DNA of 64,000 nucleotides, taken from positions 2,480,001 through 2,544,000 of the forward strand of contig NZ_CP059725.1 in NCBI RefSeq assembly GCF_014117425.1, in the 5' to 3' direction. Every line of letters begins with the position of its first letter. The stretch's first letter is position 1. Below the pieces are notes generated by a model. That model did not search any database and was not told the DNA's origin. It worked only from the letters and a program-made list of their open reading frames with translations. The position numbers and the translations under genes are program-made. Origin of the DNA: Bartonella sp. HY038. GTDB lineage: Bacteria > Pseudomonadota > Alphaproteobacteria > Rhizobiales > Rhizobiaceae. This document shows, piece by piece, positions 58,205 through 64,000 of this stretch.

Positions 58205-60718
58205 ATGAGACAAGGGCACTCTGCTTATAATTTACCAGATGAAGACGACTATCAAGCACCACGCTTTAGCCATGTGCTTTTTCGTCAGCTTGGTACATTT
58301 TTAGGTCTTGGCCTACTTATTTTAATTGGTCTTGCTGGCACCGCTCTTGCTACTTGGAATTTTGCCGACCCATCATTAAGCTTTGCCAATAATAACCCCG
58401 TTACCAACCAGCTTGGTTTTTGGGGCGCAGCCTATGCGGATATTGCCTTGCAGTTTTTTGGCCTTGCAGCTCCGGTTAATTTATTGCCACCATTTTTTTG
58501 GGCAATTTTATTACTGATGCAACGCGATATTCCAAAGCCCATAACCCGCATCATTCTATGGGGACTTTCAGGCATTTTCTTTGCAACCGCTATTGCAACT
58601 ATTCCTCCTATTGCAGGTTGGCCTATGCCAATGGGCCTCGGCGGCGTTGTTGGTGATAAGTTTTTAGGCTTTTTTGACCAATTACTGTCCTTCATGCCCA
58701 AAACATTACGCGATATTGTTATTGCTATTGTTTTTACCCCCCTTGCTTTGATAACCGCTGCCTATGCTGGCGCAGTAATTGGGCGCAATAAAGCTAAAAA
58801 GCGCCAAAAATTAGCAGAAGTTAAACGATCCAACCGCGTTGAAGATTATGAAGATGCGCCGCGTGCCGGCATCTTTGTGACGATGTTTGGTTTAACCATG
58901 CATCTATTCATGCGCGTATCAGCATTTTTTGCACGGATCAAAGCAAAGCGCGCCGAAAAATTTGCCTTAAAAGAACAGCGTAAGCCATCAAACAAGCAAA
59001 CGGAAATACGCACAGCAAGACAAACCACAACATCGAACCAACGTGTTGAGCCAAACTTTAGCCAAGACATTGACGAGCGTGGCGATCATAATGCAATGCC
59101 CAACAATAATGAGCGCGTGGCGATAGAAACGCGGCAAAGCCTTACCGCAGATCGCAAGCAAGATACACGTCGGCAAAGTAACATTACCAAAAAAACCACT
59201 AGCAATGGCTTTGAATTGCCTCATCTAGAGTTCTTAGCTGAACCAAAAGAAACCTTTAAAGATGCTTCGCTTTCCAAAGATCAATTGGCGCAAAATGCCG
59301 AACTTCTTGCCCGCGTTTTAGAAGATTTTGGGGTAAAGGGTGCAATCATTGATGTAAGGCCGGGGCCTGTGGTTACACTTTATGAGTTTGAGCCGGCGCC
59401 GGGGGTGAAATCATCACGTATTATCAGCCTTGCCGATGATATTGCTCGCAATATGAGTGCGATATCTGCCCGTATTGCTGTGGTGTCAGGTCGCAATGCT
59501 ATTGGTATTGAATTACCGAACAAACATCGTGAAACAGTTTATTTACGTGAAATTTTTGAAACCCGTGATTATCGCGATAGTAAAGCAAAGCTTGGCCTTG
59601 CCTTAGGTAAAACGATTGGTGGCAATGCGGTTATTGCAGATCTTGCCAAAATGCCCCATGTGCTCGTTGCAGGTACCACTGGCTCGGGTAAATCTGTCGC
59701 TATTAACACCATGATTATGTCACTTCTTTATAAGCATACACCACAAGAATGCCGCCTTATCATGGTAGACCCTAAAATGCTGGAACTGTCAGTCTATGAC
59801 GGTATTCCGCATTTGCTAACGCCGGTTGTAACCGACCCCAAAAAAGCTGTTGTCGCATTAAAATGGGCGGTGCGTGAAATGGAAGAGCGTTATCGCAACA
59901 TGTCCAAACTTGGCGTGCGCAATATTGACGGCTTTAATGAGCGTTTGCAAAAGGCAAAAGAAAATGGCGAAAGCCTATCACGCACCGTGCAAACTGGCTT
60001 TGATAATGAAACAGGCAAGCCGATTTTTGAAACCGAACATTTTGATATGACAACCATGCCCTATATTGTGGTTATCATTGACGAAATGGCCGACTTGATG
60101 ATGGTTGCCGGCAAAGAAATTGAGGGCGCGGTACAACGTTTAGCGCAAATGGCACGTGCTGCAGGTATCCACGTAGTTATGGCAACCCAGCGCCCGTCCG
60201 TTGATGTTATTACCGGTACGATTAAAGCCAACTTCCCAACCCGCATTTCCTTTTCGGTTACTTCTAAAATTGACAGTCGCACAATACTTGGCGAACAAGG
60301 CGCCGAGCAATTATTGGGCCAAGGCGATATGCTGTTTATGATGGGCGGCGGCCGCATTCAACGCGTACATGGACCATTTATCGGCGATCATGAAGTAGAA
60401 ACCATTGTAAATCACCTTAAAACCCAAGGCACACCAGAATATCTTGATGCTGTCATGGAAGACCAAGGCGATGACGAAAGTGATAATTCAAGCAATAATA
60501 GTAACATGGCCAATAGTGAAGATCCCTATGATCAAGCCGTTGCTATTGTTCTTCGCGACAAGAAAGCCTCAACATCCTACATTCAGCGCCGCCTTGGCAT
60601 TGGCTACAACCGTGCGGCCTCTATCATTGAACGCATGGAAGAGGAAGGCATTATTAGCCCTGCCAACCATGCCGGCAAACGAGAAATATTGTTAGAAGAC
60701 GGCAATGAAAATTATTAA
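58205..60718 (+). CDS. ftsK: DNA translocase FtsK
   Basis: 837 residues. Four N-terminal membrane helices (about 25-195), a charged linker (200-360), then the RecA-like motor with Walker A GTTGSGKS at 490-497, Walker B in [15 protein letters not shown], and the conserved [16 protein letters not shown]. The C-terminal gamma winged helix ([32 protein letters not shown] in parts) reads KOPS sites. It pumps chromosome ends at the septum and activates XerCD at dif. Its linker is shorter than that of E. coli FtsK, as in other alphaproteobacteria. It is followed by the lolA-like pair, as in relatives. Confidence 0.96.
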   Translation: MRQGHSAYNLPDEDDYQAPRFSHVLFRQLGTFLGLGLLILIGLAGTALATWNFADPSLSFANNNPVTNQLGFWGAAYADIALQFFGLAAPVNLLPPFFWAILLLMQRDIPKPITRIILWGLSGIFFATAIATIPPIAGWPMPMGLGGVVGDKFLGFFDQLLSFMPKTLRDIVIAIVFTPLALITAAYAGAVIGRNKAKKRQKLAEVKRSNRVEDYEDAPRAGIFVTMFGLTMHLFMRVSAFFARIKAKRAEKFALKEQRKPSNKQTEIRTARQTTTSNQRVEPNFSQDIDERGDHNAMPNNNERVAIETRQSLTADRKQDTRRQSNITKKTTSNGFELPHLEFLAEPKETFKDASLSKDQLAQNAELLARVLEDFGVKGAIIDVRPGPVVTLYEFEPAPGVKSSRIISLADDIARNMSAISARIAVVSGRNAIGIELPNKHRETVYLREIFETRDYRDSKAKLGLALGKTIGGNAVIADLAKMPHVLVAGTTGSGKSVAINTMIMSLLYKHTPQECRLIMVDPKMLELSVYDGIPHLLTPVVTDPKKAVVALKWAVREMEERYRNMSKLGVRNIDGFNERLQKAKENGESLSRTVQTGFDNETGKPIFETEHFDMTTMPYIVVIIDEMADLMMVAGKEIEGAVQRLAQMARAAGIHVVMATQRPSVDVITGTIKANFPTRISFSVTSKIDSRTILGEQGAEQLLGQGDMLFMMGGGRIQRVHGPFIGDHEVETIVNHLKTQGTPEYLDAVMEDQGDDESDNSSNNSNMANSEDPYDQAVAIVLRDKKASTSYIQRRLGIGYNRAASIIERMEEEGIISPANHAGKREILLEDGNENY

Positions 60719-60739
60719 AAAGATGATTTCATAAAACAC

Positions 60740-60772
60740 CATAAAGACCGCAATCACACGGTTTTTATGTTT
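60740..60772 (+). terminator. terminator of ftsK
   Basis: CATAAAGACCG and CGGTTTTTATG (one G-U pair) form an 11-bp stem about 20 bases behind the stop, with T's within and after the stem. Confidence 0.7.
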
Positions 60773-60893
60773 AAATGAAATGGAAAAATCGCGAAGTCAA
60801 CAGATTTGCGCCATGAAACAGCCATAGCCAATAGTTAGAGTTTTGATTAATTGGCAATATGAGATACTTGCCTTAAAACAATGAGGTAATTCT

Positions 60894-61541
60894 ATGCGTG
60901 GTTTCCAACTCATAAAAACAAGTTTAATCGCCGTCTTATTCAGCAGCTTTGCCACATCGCCATTATTGGCGCAAAATAATGCTGCAAACGTAAGCCAAGC
61001 AGGTAATAAACAAGCTGCAGCACAAAAAATTGCTGATCATTTTGCTGCCATAACCACAATGACTGGCGATTTCGTTCAATTTAGCTCCAAAGGCGAAATG
61101 AGCGAAGGCACATTCTACTTAGAACGCCCCGGTAAAATTCGTTTTGCCTATAAAAACTCCCCAATCCGTGTCATTTCTGATGGCAAGTCAGTAGTCATCA
61201 ATAATAAAAAATTAGATACTTGGGATCTATATCAGCTTAGCCAAACACCGATGAAACTTCTGCTCGACAGCAAAATAGATTTAAGCGGCGGCAAATTATT
61301 AAATTTCGTAAGCGATAAAAATGCAGCCACTTTGGAAATTACTGATAAAACCATGGGTGGTGGTAAGCTGCGTTTAATATTTGATGCAAAAACCAACGAG
61401 CTTAAACAATGGACTATGATAGACCGTCAAAATCTTGAAACCACTGTGCAAATTACCAATTTACGTAGTAATGTACGTTTTGCTGACGGAATGTTTAGAA
61501 TTAATTATCAAAATATTGCTATGAAAAAACCAGAAAAATAA
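60894..61541 (+). CDS. lolA: outer-membrane lipoprotein carrier LolA-like protein, copy 1
   Basis: 215 residues. Signal peptide cut near LLA-Q (residue 26). LolA fold: IADHFAAITTMTGDFVQFSSKGEMSEGTFYLERPGKIRFAY (in parts), the VISDGKSVVINNKKLDTWDLYQL block, the DKTMGGGKLRLIFD strand and LKQWTMIDRQ. It carries lipoproteins across the periplasm from LolCDE to the outer membrane. It is the first of two tandem copies 124 bases apart, downstream of ftsK where related genomes have one lolA. Confidence 0.9.
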   Translation: MRGFQLIKTSLIAVLFSSFATSPLLAQNNAANVSQAGNKQAAAQKIADHFAAITTMTGDFVQFSSKGEMSEGTFYLERPGKIRFAYKNSPIRVISDGKSVVINNKKLDTWDLYQLSQTPMKLLLDSKIDLSGGKLLNFVSDKNAATLEITDKTMGGGKLRLIFDAKTNELKQWTMIDRQNLETTVQITNLRSNVRFADGMFRINYQNIAMKKPEK

Positions 61542-61665
61542 AATCTAAGCCTAGTTTATAATCGGTTTTGCGATTTTTTTTGACATTGAACATTTGCAAA
61601 TAGCCAAAGCATTTCATTGCTCAAACTCGACAACACTCAAAAAGGCTTTAGCAAGAATTTAGAGG

Positions 61666-62313
61666 ATGAAGATGAAATTATTGAAAAAATTACGCCTTGC
61701 TTTTATTGCTTTGCCATTAGCTCTTAGCGCTGTTTCAATTACGCCAATGCTTGCGCAAGCCCAAAACCAGCCCCAAAGCCAACAAGTAACAGCCCAAGAA
61801 ATTGCTAACCACTTTGCTTCAATAAAAACCATGACCGGTGATTTTATTCAAATTGGTCCAAAAGGTGAAATGACAGAAGGCACATTTTACATGGAGCGCC
61901 CTGGACAAATCCGCTTCACCTATAAGGGCTCGGATATACGCGTAATTGCTGATGGCAAATCGGTGGTTATTCATAATAAAAAGCTTGATACATGGGATCT
62001 TTATCAGCTTAACCAAACGCCAATGAAATTATTGCTTGATAATCAAATTGATTTAAGTGGCGGTAAATTATTAGCATTTTCTACAAATGATAAAGTTGCC
62101 GTGATGGAAATTGCCGATAAAACCATGGGTGGCGGCAAGCTAAAGCTAATATTTGACCCCAAGACCTACGAATTAAGACAATGGACCATGATTGATCGAC
62201 AAAACCAAGAAACAACAGTGCAAATCACCGAATTAAAAACTGGCGTTCGCTTTGCTGATGGCATGTTTAAAATAGATTATCAGCGCATTTCCATGAAGCG
62301 AAATAGAAACTAA
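61666..62313 (+). CDS. outer-membrane lipoprotein carrier LolA-like protein, copy 2
   Basis: 215 residues, the same length and organisation as copy 1, with about two thirds identical residues in the mature part (for example DGKSVVI.NKKLDTWDLYQL, TPMKLLLD, IDLSGGKLL, DKTMGGGKL). Signal peptide cut near AQA-Q (residue 33). The start AGAGGATGAAG could also be the ATG six bases earlier, out of frame. Both copies look intact, so both should be made. Clear terminator at 62337. Confidence 0.88.
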   Translation: MKMKLLKKLRLAFIALPLALSAVSITPMLAQAQNQPQSQQVTAQEIANHFASIKTMTGDFIQIGPKGEMTEGTFYMERPGQIRFTYKGSDIRVIADGKSVVIHNKKLDTWDLYQLNQTPMKLLLDNQIDLSGGKLLAFSTNDKVAVMEIADKTMGGGKLKLIFDPKTYELRQWTMIDRQNQETTVQITELKTGVRFADGMFKIDYQRISMKRNRN

Positions 62314-62336
62314 TAAAGCTTAAATATCTTATAAAC

Positions 62337-62372
62337 AAAAGCCTTTGCATTAGATTTGCAAAGGCTTTTTTT
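62337..62372 (+). terminator. terminator of the lolA-like pair
   Basis: GCCTTTGCA and TGCAAAGGC with flanking A4/T8 form a classic intrinsic terminator. Confidence 0.93.
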
Positions 62373-62397
62373 TAACTCATTATGCTATCTTTTTTAA

Positions 62398-62504
62398 TTA
62401 GAGCGTTTTTGCAAAAAGTGTGAAGCGGTTTTCGGACAAAAAACGCGGTGCAGACAATGGATTAGAGCGCCGATCTGATCCAATCAGATCAAAATGCGCT
62501 CTAG
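62398..62504. repeat. RIME-like intergenic repeat with two palindromes
   Basis: About 107 bases. Left palindrome: GCGTTTTT/AAAAACGC around AGTGTGAAGCGGTTTTCGGA. Right palindrome: AGAGCGC/GCGCTCT around the inner arms GATCTGAT/ATCAGATC. The phrase AAAGTGTGAAGCGGTTTTCGG and the flanking AGAGCG/CGCTCT ends are typical of the short dispersed RIME elements of Rhizobiales. It sits between converging genes. Confidence 0.75.
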
Positions 62505-62516
62505 TTAAATAGCGTA

Positions 62517-63716
62517 TTAATTTGCCACGTTTAAAATACGCGCCGGTGTATAAAGTATCAATGATGCAGCTCCCTGTACAAAAGACCGCGCGCCTTTTAT
62601 TACTGAATTACCGTCCGCAAGAAATGCTGCATTATCATCATTGTCTTCATCGCCTTTAAGGACCGAATGGGAAAGCGCACCATCTTGCACCAGTGCCATC
62701 AGTGTTGGTGATGACGCAAACACCGCATGCGAGCCACCATCAACATTTGACATGTCAAAAACTGCAATTCCCGCTTTATTTAGCATTGCAATATCCGACC
62801 CATCACCAACGCGAGCGTGGCCACCGGTGATTGTTCCTGAAACTGTAAGTGCTTTATCGTTGCTAGAGACTTGAACAGCGGTTGATTTTGGCAATCCATT
62901 AATATCTTTTAGCTGCATTTGAAAAACATCAACATCAATATCAGGTGCGGCAAGCAATAGATTAGAAATACGGTTGATTGGTCCACGTTGCTTTTTAAGC
63001 GCAAGAGTACGCAATGCTTCCATAGTCACATAATTACCCATCGAGTGAGCAACAACACTAACCTGCTTAGCATTTGTTTCTGATACTAATTGCAATAATT
63101 CAACAAGACCATCACGAGCATAATCGGCGCTGTCTCGATCAAAGACGTAAAGCCCTAAGGCACCACCTGATGGCCATGCATAGTGAACAGTTACAGCATT
63201 TAATTGATAATCATAGGCAATTTGCGCGGCTCTAAATGTACTTTCAGCAAAGTTATTATTGTAACCATGAATAAAAACTAGAATTTCTTTATTTTTTTGT
63301 GGCAAATTTGCTAAAGCACTATTTAAAGCACTTTTAAAATCTTGCCTATCTTTGTAGGTTTGCATAGAAACGGCAGCAAAATGCTCGCCAGAGTTTGGCT
63401 TATTACCATTAGCTTCCACGGCACCTTTTTGGTGGGCTGCAGGTATCCCAACATCAACACGTGCGAAATTTAAATGCGGTGAACGTTTCGAACCAAAAGG
63501 CAAATATAGATTATTTTCTTTACCGCGACTTGTAGCAACATAGACCGGCTGAACAGCAATTGGTTTTTTGGGTTGGATAAGTGCAGCTTTAGATGCCGCA
63601 ATTGACGAAGCTGTCGCCATTTTATCATGCCAAAGAATAGCACGTTCATCGGTGCAGGCACTTAAAACAGCACCAAATACCAGCAGTAATAAAAAACGGC
63701 TAACAAAAAACTTCAT
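62517..63716 (-). CDS. DUF900 alpha/beta-hydrolase lipoprotein
   Basis: 399 residues from ATG 63716 (MKFFVSRFLLLLVFG). Lipobox LSAC near residue 21. The hydrolase domain has EILVFIHGYNNNFAEST (oxyanion strand), nucleophile S in VVAHSMGNYV, and an acid in LLAAPDIDVDVF; the histidine is probably in GGSHAVF. The family (DUF900) contains secreted esterase-like enzymes with unknown substrates. An ATG 15 bases upstream is also open. It lies behind the RIME-like repeat on the opposite strand from lolA. Confidence 0.87.
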   Translation of the reverse strand: MKFFVSRFLLLLVFGAVLSACTDERAILWHDKMATASSIAASKAALIQPKKPIAVQPVYVATSRGKENNLYLPFGSKRSPHLNFARVDVGIPAAHQKGAVEANGNKPNSGEHFAAVSMQTYKDRQDFKSALNSALANLPQKNKEILVFIHGYNNNFAESTFRAAQIAYDYQLNAVTVHYAWPSGGALGLYVFDRDSADYARDGLVELLQLVSETNAKQVSVVAHSMGNYVTMEALRTLALKKQRGPINRISNLLLAAPDIDVDVFQMQLKDINGLPKSTAVQVSSNDKALTVSGTITGGHARVGDGSDIAMLNKAGIAVFDMSNVDGGSHAVFASSPTLMALVQDGALSHSVLKGDEDNDDNAAFLADGNSVIKGARSFVQGAASLILYTPARILNVAN

Positions 63717-63881
63717 GATTGGTAAATCCATCTATTGAATAAATCAAACGCCAAAGACACAAAAATTTAGACACTTCTAAGGCAAATGGCCTTAAAATTT
63801 CAATATACGTGAAAAGTTGCAATATTAAGAAGGTTTTAAAATCCTAAGGACTGTTGATATATTTATCGCAATATCAACATC

Positions 63882-64000
63882 CTATATGGTCAATAATAGT
63901 TCAACACCATTATTTTGCATTGCTTTAATTGCATGATCAAGCGAGCCATTTAGATCAATAGCACGGCAAGCAGTTAAAACTACACTTACCTCAAAACCAG
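63882..64000 (-). CDS. pncA: nicotinamidase PncA, C-terminal end (truncated by window edge)
   Basis: The last 39 residues of a minus-strand gene that continues beyond the window: GFEVSVVLTACRAIDLNGSL, then DHAIKAMQNNGVELLLTI. The nucleophile cysteine region T-A-C-R and the following helix match bacterial nicotinamidase/pyrazinamidase, which turns nicotinamide into nicotinate in NAD salvage. A 9-bp inverted repeat (TGTTGATAT/ATATCAACA, 63852-63879) directly behind the stop may serve as its terminator. Confidence 0.8.
   Translation of the reverse strand, partial: GFEVSVVLTACRAIDLNGSLDHAIKAMQNNGVELLLTI

Overview
The window is AT-rich chromosomal DNA of an alphaproteobacterium of the order Rhizobiales (Hyphomicrobiales), closest in gene style to the Brucellaceae/Bartonellaceae. 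The evidence is lineage-typical proteins (a BTLCP transglutaminase-like protease, a DUF1150 protein, an Rsm22-type methyltransferase, a HWE/HisKA_2 sensor kinase), an AccD and an IleRS that lack the usual zinc cysteines, a TetR/adaptor/permease efflux locus laid out like Brucella bepR-bepD-bepE, and a RIME-like double-palindrome repeat near 62.4 kb. No replication origin, tRNA, rRNA, prophage, insertion sequence or CRISPR array was recognised. Most genes are ordinary chromosomal genes, separated by clear intrinsic terminators.

Layout. 0-3.7 kb: the end of efp, an inositol monophosphatase gene and a TPR/GT41 O-GlcNAc-transferase-like gene. 3.8-9.5 kb: a lipoprotein adaptor and RND pump operon, with a divergent TetR repressor. 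10-13.2 kb: a large autotransporter behind a very AT-rich leader. 13.5-17.3 kb: a fused mannose-1-phosphate guanylyltransferase/AGE-type isomerase, then a nucleobase permease. 17.4-19.4 kb: small low-GC orphan genes, including a DUF4279 protein. 19.6-22.1 kb: argJ, a GNAT gene and mutT. 22.7-23.7 kb: the BTLCP protein and an orphan. 23.8-28.6 kb: a membrane-bound respiratory formate dehydrogenase operon whose alpha subunit has an in-frame UGA at the selenocysteine position. 29-33 kb: DUF1150, a His-rich LTXXQ periplasmic protein, an orphan, an L,D-transpeptidase and recR. 33.2-38.3 kb: a TonB receptor with a RirA-type box, an aldo/keto reductase and a sensor kinase. 39-43.1 kb: a 984-residue one-pass protein with a six-unit 84-bp tandem coiled-coil repeat, and a lipoprotein. 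43.6-50.1 kb: ileS, an exported orphan, a YceI protein, a candidate AbcR-like small RNA and accD. 50.2-57.5 kb: an SH3 protein, a hydroxyacid dehydrogenase, a LysR/old-yellow-enzyme pair, and rsmB, a nucleosidase and an Rsm22-type gene. 57.5-64 kb: a damaged orphan locus, ftsK, two tandem lolA-like genes, the RIME-like element, a DUF900 lipoprotein hydrolase and the end of pncA.

How the parts work together. The cell envelope dominates: efflux, an autotransporter, GDP-mannose supply, lipoprotein carriage, L,D-transpeptidation, iron uptake and respiratory formate oxidation. Iron appears as a regulatory theme, with a TGA-N9-TCA box at the TonB receptor and Irr/ICE-like AGAA/TTCT motifs upstream of the iron-rich formate dehydrogenase. 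I did not find a clear new multigene defence or mobile system. The observations most worth checking are the sRNA at about 48.72-48.84 kb, the selenoprotein and its SECIS, the 84-bp repeat protein, the lolA duplication and the scattered orphan genes.
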